Part shown: positions 1-5,801 of the stretch, in pieces
Layout of the letters: every line of letters starts with the position of its first letter
Numbering within the stretch: position 1 is the first letter of the stretch
Assembly (NCBI GenBank): GCA_003222855.1
Contig: QHXH01000125.1
Span: 1 to 5,801, forward strand
Length of the DNA stretch: 5,801 nucleotides
Direction: 5' to 3'
From: Acidobacteriota bacterium
GTDB taxonomy: Bacteria > Acidobacteriota > Blastocatellia > Pyrinomonadales > Pyrinomonadaceae
The notes under the pieces: model-generated
What the model was told of the DNA's origin: nothing
Databases searched by the model: none
The model's input: only the letters and a program-made list of their open reading frames with translations
Made by a program: the position numbers and the translations under genes

Positions 1-1000
1 CGTTTGTTTGGTTGGAAAAGTTCGCCACAAAAATCTCTAGATAGCCATCGCCGTCGAGATCCTCGGCGTCCACACCCATGCCACCGCGCGCATTGCCGTC
101 CGGATCAAAAGCCACACCGGCTGCGAGTGCTACTTCGGAAAAGCTTCCGTTGCCGTCGTTGTGATAAAGGAAGTTTGCCGCGGCATCGTTAGCTTGAAAA
201 ATGTCCATCCGTCCGTCGTTATCATAGTCCAGTGCCACGACACCCAGACCTTTTCCCTTCGGGTTGGCGATTTTCTCCTTCTCGCTTACGTCGGTAAAAG
301 TTCCGTCTCCATTGTTATGAAAAAGCCTGGCTGAGGAACCTTTGAAATTTGCGATTGAGCAGTATGGTTTGCCGTCATAGAGAGTGCAGGGAAGGTTCTT
401 TTCGTCGTAAGTGAGGTAGTTGCAAACATAGAGGTCCAGATAACCGTCGTTGTCATAGTCAAAGAAAGCTGCGCTAGATCCCCAGAGATCGTTGTTGACC
501 CCCGCCCGCTCAGTCACATCGGTGAATTTTCCATTTCCGTTGTTGCGGTACAATTTGCTTGCGCCGAAGCCGGTGATGTAAATGTCGGGCCAACCGTCAT
601 TGTCATAGTCTCCGACAGTCAAACCCATACCGCGCATGCTATTTGAGATACCTGCACTCTGAGTGACGTCCGTGAAAGTGCCGTCGCCGTTATTGCGATA
701 CAAAACGTCTCTTAACATGCTGTCTCCGTCAGGCTGCGGATTTTGCGAGTAGCAGACGAGATAGATGTCCAGTAAGCCATCGCCGTTATAGTCGATGAAA
801 CCACCGCCACCACCCATCGTCTCGATTAGATACTTTGGTCCAGGGACGAGCGTTTTGATGCTCCAGTTGATACCAGCCGCCGCCGTGATATCTACGAATT
901 GGATTGGCGCTGAAGGTTTTGGAGCCTGTGCCTCTATCTCAGGAGAGCCTGGCAGCGCAAAAACAACGGCCGTCAGAAACAGGAGAAGAATGATCTTCAT
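1..1000 (-). CDS. Secreted FG-GAP/VCBS repeat protein, CRTAC1-like (C-terminus beyond window)
   Basis: The reading frame starts at ATG 1000-998 and stays open to the left edge, giving 333 residues with no stop. A hydrophobic N-terminus (MKIILLLFLTAVVFALPG) followed by a polar stretch is a signal peptide, so the protein is exported. Five Ca-binding-type loops are visible: DYNGDGLLD (residue 70), DYDNDGWPD (131), DYDNDGYLD (181), DYDNDGRMD (258) and DLDGDGYLE (314). Between them recur LYRNNGDGTFTDVT-like segments near residues 100, 150, 226 and 278. Such repeats are known to form a beta-propeller blade each. An insertion between loops 3 and 4 carries Cys193, Cys205 and Cys214, as in CRTAC1-like bacterial proteins, which often end in an ASPIC/UnbV domain; that part would lie outside the window. 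Likely role is extracellular binding or adhesion; no enzymatic residue is seen. It follows the hexosaminidase gene by 30 bp on the same strand, probably in one transcript. No good Shine-Dalgarno precedes the ATG, which fits translational coupling. The family call is strong; the exact function is unknown. Confidence 0.9.
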   Translation of the reverse strand, partial: MKIILLLFLTAVVFALPGSPEIEAQAPKPSAPIQFVDITAAAGINWSIKTLVPGPKYLIETMGGGGGFIDYNGDGLLDIYLVCYSQNPQPDGDSMLRDVLYRNNGDGTFTDVTQSAGISNSMRGMGLTVGDYDNDGWPDIYITGFGASKLYRNNGNGKFTDVTERAGVNNDLWGSSAAFFDYDNDGYLDLYVCNYLTYDEKNLPCTLYDGKPYCSIANFKGSSARLFHNNGDGTFTDVSEKEKIANPKGKGLGVVALDYDNDGRMDIFQANDAAANFLYHNDGNGSFSEVALAAGVAFDPDGNARGGMGVDAEDLDGDGYLEIFVANFSNQTN

Positions 1001-1030
1001 AACGCGAGAATGAAACGGTTTTGTAGCCGG

Positions 1031-3175
1031 CTAATTCTTGCCGGGCGTGGCTTGTGTGTTGACTCGCTTCTTCCATTCCGCCGGCGTCATCGATCGAAGC
1101 TGGGGCAACTCACCGGCTGCAATCACCAGCTCGCGCACGCTGGTAATGACAACGAACTCGAGCGCCGCTTTTGGTTTCGCTGCTTCATCTAGCCGGGCCA
1201 GCTGTGCCTGACGCCACTCCGTCGTCGGCGCGCTGCCTGAAGATAGGTACGAGATCGCTTCCAATCCTGCGTCTGCGATAGCCGACAAGTTATTTGCCAG
1301 CGGCCTGGCCTCTTGCAGCGCGGGTGATTGATCGATCATCGGTCCAAGTGCACGGCTTGCCGTTTGCCACTCAGCCAGGGTGCGTTCGAGGTCCGATCGA
1401 TAGAGCGTAAAGCGCGGCGCGTCAGACAGGAAAGCGTCGACGTTCGAAGTGAAGTGACGAGCAGTTTCACTATCGGGCCGGGCAGCGTCGACCAACCCGG
1501 TGAGCGGACTGAGCATCGTCTGGGGCCGCATTTGATAGCGGCGATATTGTTTGACTGGTTCGACTATCGATGCCAGCGTTCGTAATGGTCCGGTGTTCTC
1601 GCTCGCCGCCAGGCGGCGAAGCAACATGCCGTAATTCTTTTCGTGAGTCAGTCCCAACTCTTCCAGTTCTCGACTGACTACCGCCAGGCGGCGGTACATA
1701 TCTTCAATGCCGGTAACGTTGCGCGGCGACCAAAGCCGCTCGGCGATGGCCGCGGTGCGCGGCCAGATGCGCGAGTCGATAGTCTCCGGACTGACCCACT
1801 CGCCCCACATGGTAGCTTCGCCGCCGAGAATATGTTTCGCTTCGTCCGGCGTCAGCGAGGTGTCCGCGGGAATCGGATCGGCCAGGTAATGTTGAGCGGC
1901 CGGAAAAATCAGATCGATGTAATAACCCGCTGAAAGAATTCCGTTGTAGCCTTTCTTTGCGGCCTCTGCGAGCGATGAAGGTCCGCGCCAGGACTGAATG
2001 ACTGCGTCTTGAGGAAGATCCGGATGGAGTATTTCGTCCCAGCCAATCATCTTCTTGTGGTGCTTTTGTAGGATTTTCAAAATGCGTTGATTGAAGTAAG
2101 CCTGCAACGCGTGATTGTCTTTGATGCCTTTCTCTTTCATGAAGGCCTGGATTTGCGGATTGCGATCCCACTGTTTGCCCTCATTCTCGTCGCCGCCGAT
2201 GTGCATATACGCGTCAGGAAACAGTCCGGCCATCTCGCCCAGGAACCCGTCGAGGAATTTGTATGTCTGTTCGCGCGTCGGATCGAGCGCCGGCTCAAAG
2301 ATTCCCGCGCCGCGCTCAATCTTGTAAGGACCGGGGGCGCTGCCGATCTCGGGATAAGCAACCAGCCAGCTCGTACTGTGTCCGGGAATATCAAACTCCG
2401 GCATTACCCGAATGCCGCGGTCGCGAGCGTAGGCAATGATCTCGCGCACCTGGTCCTGTGTGTAGAAGAGACCGTCTGAGCCAAGCGTGTGGAGTTTGGG
2501 AAACTTCTTACTCTCGACGCGAAAACCCTGGTCTTCGGTCAAGTGCCAGTGAAAGACGTTGAGCTTCACCGCCGCCATCGCATTGAGATTTCGTTTGAGA
2601 ACTTCCATCGGCTCGTAGTGACGCGCCACGTCGATTAGTAAACCTCGCCAGGGAAAGCGCGGTTGATCCTGGATCTTGATGGCCGGCAGATAATATCCGT
2701 CGCGGTCGCCCTCAAGCAGTTGCAGAAAGGTCTCGAGGCCGCGTAGCGCGCCCACGACTGTCGGGGCTGCCAGCCGCGCCTTGCTGTCGTTGATTTCCAG
2801 GGTGTAGCTTTCGTTTTCACTCAGAGAGGGAATAATCTCGCCGGCCCCTTCGCATTGCACCACCAGCGTGGCAGCGCCTTCATCGGTCGCGAGGTCAGCC
2901 GGCAGAGTCAATACCGTTCGTCCCGCGAGCCGCGTGAGCATGCGAGCGATGCCGGCGCGCAAACGATCGTCGGCGTAGTTCTTGACTGCGACATTGAAAC
3001 TGCTGTGGATTGGCAGGCGGCCCGTCTGGATCTGCACGGACGCAGGCACCGGCATGAGATTCAGTTGCGCCGGCGCGAGCACGTTGACTGTTGGGGTCTG
3101 TCCGTAAATAGGAGAGATCAGCGTCAAAGTACAGATCGCGATCACCAACAGGTCGCTGTATTTGGTAGTCTTCAT
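1031..3175 (-). CDS. Secreted beta-N-acetylhexosaminidase, glycoside hydrolase family 20
   Basis: This complete gene (714 residues) removes terminal N-acetylglucosamine or N-acetylgalactosamine from chitin-like or glycoconjugate oligomers by substrate-assisted catalysis. An N-terminal signal peptide (MKTTKYSDLLVIAICTLTLI, then SPIYG-Q) without a lipobox Cys indicates a periplasmic or secreted enzyme. Residues about 35-165 are the GH20b-type N-terminal domain. The catalytic barrel covers about 175-490 and contains GLLIDVARHY (Arg185), FHWHLTEDQGFR (208-219), MPEFDIPGHS (Asp262, His266), the catalytic Asp329-Glu330 pair in HIGGDENEGKQWD, GWDEI (378-382), GYYIDL (Tyr419, Asp421) and MWGEW (Trp457, Glu459). 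All expected active-site residues are present. About 225 residues after the barrel form a probably helical extension. ATG at 3175-3173 is preferred over the in-frame TTG at 3184: GAAGA (3190-3186) lies 10 nt before the ATG but only 1 nt before the TTG. The FG-GAP gene follows after 30 bp; the GH16 gene diverges upstream. Chitobiose, glycoprotein or peptidoglycan fragments are all possible substrates. Confidence 0.96.
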   Translation of the reverse strand: MKTTKYSDLLVIAICTLTLISPIYGQTPTVNVLAPAQLNLMPVPASVQIQTGRLPIHSSFNVAVKNYADDRLRAGIARMLTRLAGRTVLTLPADLATDEGAATLVVQCEGAGEIIPSLSENESYTLEINDSKARLAAPTVVGALRGLETFLQLLEGDRDGYYLPAIKIQDQPRFPWRGLLIDVARHYEPMEVLKRNLNAMAAVKLNVFHWHLTEDQGFRVESKKFPKLHTLGSDGLFYTQDQVREIIAYARDRGIRVMPEFDIPGHSTSWLVAYPEIGSAPGPYKIERGAGIFEPALDPTREQTYKFLDGFLGEMAGLFPDAYMHIGGDENEGKQWDRNPQIQAFMKEKGIKDNHALQAYFNQRILKILQKHHKKMIGWDEILHPDLPQDAVIQSWRGPSSLAEAAKKGYNGILSAGYYIDLIFPAAQHYLADPIPADTSLTPDEAKHILGGEATMWGEWVSPETIDSRIWPRTAAIAERLWSPRNVTGIEDMYRRLAVVSRELEELGLTHEKNYGMLLRRLAASENTGPLRTLASIVEPVKQYRRYQMRPQTMLSPLTGLVDAARPDSETARHFTSNVDAFLSDAPRFTLYRSDLERTLAEWQTASRALGPMIDQSPALQEARPLANNLSAIADAGLEAISYLSSGSAPTTEWRQAQLARLDEAAKPKAALEFVVITSVRELVIAAGELPQLRSMTPAEWKKRVNTQATPGKN

Positions 3176-3234
3176 GAGTAGCAAGTCTTCACTTTCGTTT
3201 GGTAGTGGTCTGATTTGCCGGCGGACGTGACCGA

Positions 3235-3330
3235 GTCAGTACCAGGACCGGTAGCGACTGGGTCAAAACCCATGGCAATAATCGACACTGACATAATTGT
3301 TACCCGGTCGCTATCGCTCCTGGTACTGAC
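3235..3330. repeat. 96-bp REP/BIME-like inverted repeat with 29-bp arms
   Basis: The left arm, 3235-3263, begins GTCAGTACCAGGA and ends GCGACTGGGT. The right arm, 3302-3330, is its reverse complement at 26 of 29 positions; the differences fall opposite 3248, 3251 and 3259. As RNA, two of these three would be G-U wobbles, leaving one true mismatch, so a long near-continuous stem is possible. The 38-nt spacer (3264-3301) adds a small hairpin with the end of the left arm: GGGT-CAAA-ACCC at 3260-3271. Each arm also has partial self-complementarity around its GGTA/GATA centre. There is no T-run after the right arm, so it is not a classical intrinsic terminator, and it lies between gene starts rather than gene ends. 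The form resembles REP or BIME elements scattered in bacterial genomes; being a family member is an inference, since only one copy is in this window. Confidence 0.8.
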
Positions 3331-3373
3331 CTCATCCTTCAGATAATTAGCCCTCCCTTTCAAGGCCAAAATC

Positions 3374-3400
3374 GTGACATAATCGCCGCACCCATATAGA
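3374..3400 (+). promoter_or_regulatory. Possible sigma-70-like promoter for the GH16 gene (weak)
   Basis: GTGACA at 3374-3379 matches the -35 consensus at 5 of 6 positions. TATAGA at 3395-3400 matches the -10 consensus at 4 of 6. The spacer is 15 bp, shorter than the usual 16-18. It lies 43 bp before the GTG start, between the inverted repeat and the gene, which is a sensible place. A match of this quality can arise by chance. Confidence 0.22.
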
Positions 3401-3442
3401 CGCGCATTGTAGCTGATTCATGGTGGACACAGGCTATCGAAA

Positions 3443-4381
3443 GTGGCTAACAAAAAGATTTCCTGCTTGAACATAAATAGGATTCAAAGCCCTCTCTCCA
3501 GGAGAAAACTGTCTGCCGCCACGAAGACTGTTGGCGGGCTGATAATTCTTCTGTTTACGATCGTTGGCGGCTCGGCGCCGCTCGCGTCTTCAGCACCATC
3601 AGCCGCCGACAATCCGGCAGCGTGGAAGCTGGTGTGGAGCGACGAGTTCAATGTTGCGAGCGGTTCCCCAATTGATTCAACCAGGTGGTCCTTTGATGTT
3701 GGCGGCAAGGGTTGGGGTAACAACGAACTCGAAACCTACACGAGCCGCGCTGCGAACGCGCATCTTGAGGGTGGCTCGCTCGTCATCAAAGCGATAAACG
3801 AAAACTTTACCGGCCCTGACAACATACCGCGCAACTACACCTCGGCCAGGTTGCTCACTAAGAATAAATTCAGCCAGGCCTATGGACGGTTTGAGGCGCG
3901 AATTAAGATTCCCTACGGCCAGGGCATCTGGCCGGCATTCTGGTTGTTGGGTGACAACATCGATAAAGCACACTGGCCCAACTGCGGCGAGATCGACATC
4001 ATGGAAAATATCGGCAGGGAGCCGTCGATAGTTCATGGCACTTTTCACGGACCAGGTTACTCGGGTGGGAGCGGCGTGAGTGCGGCTTACATGTTGGCCA
4101 ACAGTCAGAAGTTTTCTGATAGTTTCCATGAGTTCGCTGTTGAGTGGGAACCCAACGTTATCCGCTTTTATGGCGATGGATCGTTGTACAAGACGCGCAC
4201 TCCGGCGGACCTGCCCGCCGGCGCACAATGGGTTTTCGATCATCCGTTCTTTATTATTCTGAATGTGGCGGTCGGCGGCGGCTGGCCCGGGAACCCGGAT
4301 ACAACAACAGTTTTTCCGCAACAGATGCAGGTCGATTATGTCCGGGTCTATAAACGGACTCCGGCAGCAAACGGAAGATAA
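3443..4381 (+). CDS. Secreted GH16 laminarinase-like endo-beta-1,3(4)-glucanase
   Basis: This complete 312-residue protein should cleave internal beta-1,3 (or mixed 1,3-1,4) glucan bonds with retention of configuration, outside the cytoplasm. Residues about 1-29 are a long basic leader, 30-52 a hydrophobic segment (GGLIILLFTIVGG) with a signal cleavage region near ASSAPSAA, and about 60-306 a single GH16 domain. Within it are KLVWSDEFN (62-70), WGNNELETYT (91-100), GIWPAFWLLG (161-170), the catalytic GEIDIMENIG (182-191) with nucleophile Glu183, Asp185 and acid/base Glu188, HGTFHGPGYSGG (198-209), and NVAVGGGWPGNPD (274-286). The domain closes with MQVDYVRVYKR. No carbohydrate-binding module is attached. 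The start is GTG 3443: an in-frame TAG at 3410-3412 limits upstream options, no ATG lies between, and AGG at 3431-3433 is a weak ribosome site. Laminarin-type glucan is the most likely substrate; agarase, carrageenase or lichenase activity is less likely but not excluded by motif alone. Confidence 0.95.
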   Translation: MANKKISCLNINRIQSPLSRRKLSAATKTVGGLIILLFTIVGGSAPLASSAPSAADNPAAWKLVWSDEFNVASGSPIDSTRWSFDVGGKGWGNNELETYTSRAANAHLEGGSLVIKAINENFTGPDNIPRNYTSARLLTKNKFSQAYGRFEARIKIPYGQGIWPAFWLLGDNIDKAHWPNCGEIDIMENIGREPSIVHGTFHGPGYSGGSGVSAAYMLANSQKFSDSFHEFAVEWEPNVIRFYGDGSLYKTRTPADLPAGAQWVFDHPFFIILNVAVGGGWPGNPDTTTVFPQQMQVDYVRVYKRTPAANGR

Positions 4382-4535
4382 GTGTGGTCAAACAGAATTC
4401 ATCAAATCGTTCGAACGGCCCGAACCGAATCAAATATTTCGAGAGACTTCGATGTAGCCGGAATAACGTTACCAGTTAACCAGCCGCTTGTGATGTCATC
4501 GCGCCGTATTCGGGCCGCGATGCAAAGTGATAGTT

Positions 4536-4544
4536 GAGAGAGGA
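4536..4544 (+). promoter_or_regulatory. Ribosome binding site of the 217-residue gene
   Basis: GAGAGAGGA contains GAGG, ending 5 nt before ATG 4549. It decides the start: an in-frame TTG at 4534 overlaps this site and is therefore not the initiation codon. Confidence 0.75.
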
Positions 4545-4548
4545 CTTT

Positions 4549-5202
4549 ATGAATTATCGTCTAATTGTTGCCACCAACCTTCTCGGTCTCTTAGCAGCCG
4601 CAATTTTCTCGCTGTGTCTGGCCGGCACCACCATGGCGCAGGGGAAACCTGCCGGAGCGGGACCGCCGCCGAACAATAATCCAAACCTCGACGACCGCGC
4701 GCGGCAGGTGGACGAAGGCAGACTGCGAAGTGCAGAGGTCGATGCCGGCACCGAGGAAAAAAACCAAAAACTGGTGCAGGCCGCAATAGTAAACATGAAG
4801 GAGGACTTCACCCGCATTCAGGTTCTGCGTAATGATATCGCGCGAAATCTGGTCGCGCACAAACCACTCGATTACCGGCTCATCTCCGAACAGACGGCTG
4901 AAATAAATAAGCGGGCCAGCCGGCTGAATCTTTACATGCGCGCGCATGCCGCAGAAGGTGAGAAGGAAAACAAAGCGCCTGAACTGAAAAGCGAAGAGAT
5001 GATTGGCGCCCTGGTTAGACTCTGTAAGCTAATCGATAGCTTCACCGAAAACCCGGCGCTAAAGAACGCGGCTACGATCGATTCGAAAGATGCCGCCAAA
5101 GCCAGAGAAAACAAAGCCAATGCCGATCGAGACTTGCTGGCGATTATCAAGCTCAGCAACAGTCTTCAGAAAAAGTCCGAGAGCTTAAGAACTCCTCAAT
5201 AA
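4549..5202 (+). CDS. Exported helical protein of unknown function (217 residues)
   Basis: I do not recognise a named family. The N-terminus (MNYRLIVATNLLGLLAAAIF, then SLCLAGTTMAQ) is a signal peptide with likely cleavage after Ala-Gln or just before it. Cys23 falls in the hydrophobic core; a lipobox reading (SLCL) is poor. The next stretch is Gly/Pro/Asn rich (GAGPPPNNNPN, about 37-47) and looks disordered. The rest, about 50-215, is rich in Lys, Glu, Ala and Leu with almost no Gly or Pro, indicating a bundle of helices. A central part (NMKEDFTRIQVLRNDIARNL, then a segment with LDYRLISEQTAEINKRASRL) looks the most conserved in character. No catalytic or metal-binding motif is evident. The mature protein is highly charged, so a soluble periplasmic location is likely. 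Its strong ribosome site at 4536-4544 and 167-bp upstream gap suggest its own transcript, though read-through from the GH16 gene is possible. It converges with the right-edge gene. Confidence 0.85.
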   Translation: MNYRLIVATNLLGLLAAAIFSLCLAGTTMAQGKPAGAGPPPNNNPNLDDRARQVDEGRLRSAEVDAGTEEKNQKLVQAAIVNMKEDFTRIQVLRNDIARNLVAHKPLDYRLISEQTAEINKRASRLNLYMRAHAAEGEKENKAPELKSEEMIGALVRLCKLIDSFTENPALKNAATIDSKDAAKARENKANADRDLLAIIKLSNSLQKKSESLRTPQ

Positions 5203-5277
5203 TGGTCGCGACGGTTCATGAACATGGTTGGGGAGCCCGTAGCGGCGAAATGTTTATAGATCGTTATTCGTCCACGT

Positions 5278-5801
5278 TCACGGTACGATTACAAAAGACG
5301 CCTGTTGCCTCCCAACTTTCTGCTGCACGAGATCCCGGCTTTCAATCATGGCTGAGTACTCTCCCGGAGGCAGACCAGTAAGCTTGATAAATTTGGCAAA
5401 CGTCAAATGAGGCACCGGATTGGTTGAAGTCTCTGTCAGTTGATAATCGATAGGCCTTGCCGCCGGCTTGCGGTCTTTCATCAGCGTGACCGTGACTCTC
5501 ACCAGCGGCGTCCCTATTTCGCGGTTAAGGGCGGCGTTATAAAGTTGGAAGAAAACGATCAGATTATCGGTTGCCTGAAATTCGCGACTGGGCGATGGGC
5601 GAATCTGTACGTTACCTTGCGTGAAGACATCACCGTTTCGCGCCGTCTGCTTGAGCGGCTCTGCGTGCCGGCTCAGGACTGCTTCCGTGGTCCAAAAGCT
5701 TGCATCATCCGCTGGCAATTCCAGTTTCTCTCGTCTCGCGGCTACCTTTCCTGACAGCCGATCTCGAACAATCAGATCAACCGTATAGTTGCCGGCAAAT
5801 A
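5278..5801 (-). CDS. C-terminal part of a vWFA-related/GWxTD-like exported protein (N-terminus beyond window)
   Basis: The frame is open to the right edge and ends at TGA 5280-5278, leaving 173 visible residues. The in-frame TTG at 5718 is an internal Leu codon, because coding sequence of the same character continues upstream of it. The visible part has two similar units: AGNYTVDLIVRDRLSGKVAA (residues 2-21) and PGEYSAMIESRDLVQQKVGR near the end, each a Gly-x-Tyr turn, a beta strand, Arg-Asp, a Lys-Val element and a final strand ending in Pro. Between them lies VQIRPSPSREF, then FFQLYNAALN, also of beta character. In acidobacterial proteins annotated as vWFA-related or GWxTD, such C-terminal tails follow the main domain; neither defining domain is within this window, so the name is tentative. 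The tail probably packs as Ig-like beta sandwiches in an exported protein. The gene converges on the 217-residue gene with a 75-bp gap that contains no convincing terminator. Confidence 0.7.
   Translation of the reverse strand, partial: FAGNYTVDLIVRDRLSGKVAARREKLELPADDASFWTTEAVLSRHAEPLKQTARNGDVFTQGNVQIRPSPSREFQATDNLIVFFQLYNAALNREIGTPLVRVTVTLMKDRKPAARPIDYQLTETSTNPVPHLTFAKFIKLTGLPPGEYSAMIESRDLVQQKVGRQQASFVIVP

Larger units (their letters stand above)
3176..3442. promoter_or_regulatory. Divergent intergenic region between GH20 and GH16 genes
   Basis: These 267 bp separate the starts of two oppositely transcribed hydrolase genes and must hold the promoter of the hexosaminidase gene and probably that of the glucanase gene. 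More than a third is occupied by the inverted repeat at 3235-3330. The flank on the hexosaminidase side is about 59 bp and the flank on the glucanase side about 112 bp. No confident sigma-70 boxes are seen for the minus-strand gene. A small open frame spanning 3369-3172 on the minus strand runs straight through the repeat and looks non-coding. Whether both genes are co-regulated from here cannot be told from the sequence. Confidence 0.6.

Noticed and set aside
4..192. 62-codon plus-strand frame at the left edge
   Set aside because: It is antisense to the FG-GAP repeat gene, whose Ca-binding loops are continuous through this stretch.
1704..2171. 155-codon minus-strand frame overlapping the GH20 gene in another phase
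   Set aside because: The product is low-complexity Arg/Ser/His-rich, typical of a shifted frame. The GH20 frame here carries the conserved barrel.
3172..3369. 65-codon minus-strand frame in the divergent intergenic region
   Set aside because: It runs through both arms of the inverted repeat and overlaps the GH20 start; it has no domain and no ribosome site that I can support.
3677..4321. 214-codon open frame on the minus strand opposite the GH16 gene
   Set aside because: It is fully antisense to a gene with intact catalytic motifs, has no recognisable domain, and its composition is what a GC-rich antisense frame gives.
4408..4417. Perfect palindrome CGTTCGAACG after the GH16 gene, as a possible terminator or operator
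   Set aside because: It is only 10 bp, has no loop and no T-run after it; such sites occur by chance.
5214..5223. Palindrome GTTCATGAAC between the convergent genes, as a possible bidirectional terminator
   Set aside because: It is short and AT-rich with no loop and no flanking T or A tract, so there is no support for termination.

Overview
The window is 5.8 kb of bacterial chromosome with moderate GC. It is densely coded and carries five protein genes, all of which look exported or surface-associated. No RNA genes, CRISPR arrays, transposase genes or phage genes were seen. The combination of a CRTAC1-type FG-GAP/VCBS protein, secreted glycoside hydrolases, a protein tail resembling vWFA-related/GWxTD proteins of Acidobacteriota, and a REP-like palindromic intergenic repeat suggests a soil or sediment acidobacterium, possibly of the Blastocatellia type. 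That assignment is an inference from protein style; there is no rRNA or other marker gene here.

Layout. Positions 1-1000 (minus) hold the N-terminal 333 residues of a secreted FG-GAP/VCBS repeat protein that continues past the left edge. Positions 1031-3175 (minus) encode a complete family 20 beta-N-acetylhexosaminidase with an intact catalytic Asp-Glu pair and a long C-terminal extension. It lies 30 bp upstream of the FG-GAP gene, so the two are probably co-transcribed. Positions 3176-3442 are a 267-bp divergent intergenic region dominated by a 96-bp inverted repeat (3235-3330). Positions 3443-4381 (plus) encode a complete family 16 laminarinase-like glucanase. Positions 4549-5202 (plus) encode a small exported helical protein of unknown function, preceded by a clear ribosome binding site. 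Positions 5278-5801 (minus) hold the C-terminal 173 residues of a protein with two similar beta-rich modules; its N-terminus lies beyond the right edge.

How the genes may work together. The two hydrolases are transcribed divergently. One is predicted to release N-acetylhexosamine residues from chitin or glycan oligomers, the other to cut beta-1,3-glucan. Chitin and beta-1,3-glucan are the main fungal wall polymers, so a role in scavenging fungal (or algal and detrital) cell-wall material is reasonable but unproven. The FG-GAP protein could provide a Ca-binding beta-propeller for surface adhesion or protein contact next to the hexosaminidase. The 217-residue gene and the right-edge gene converge and show no evident functional link to the hydrolases.

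No gene-free stretch exceeds 300 bases. Positions 4382-4548 (167 bp) and 5203-5277 (75 bp) show nothing convincing except the ribosome binding site at 4536-4544.
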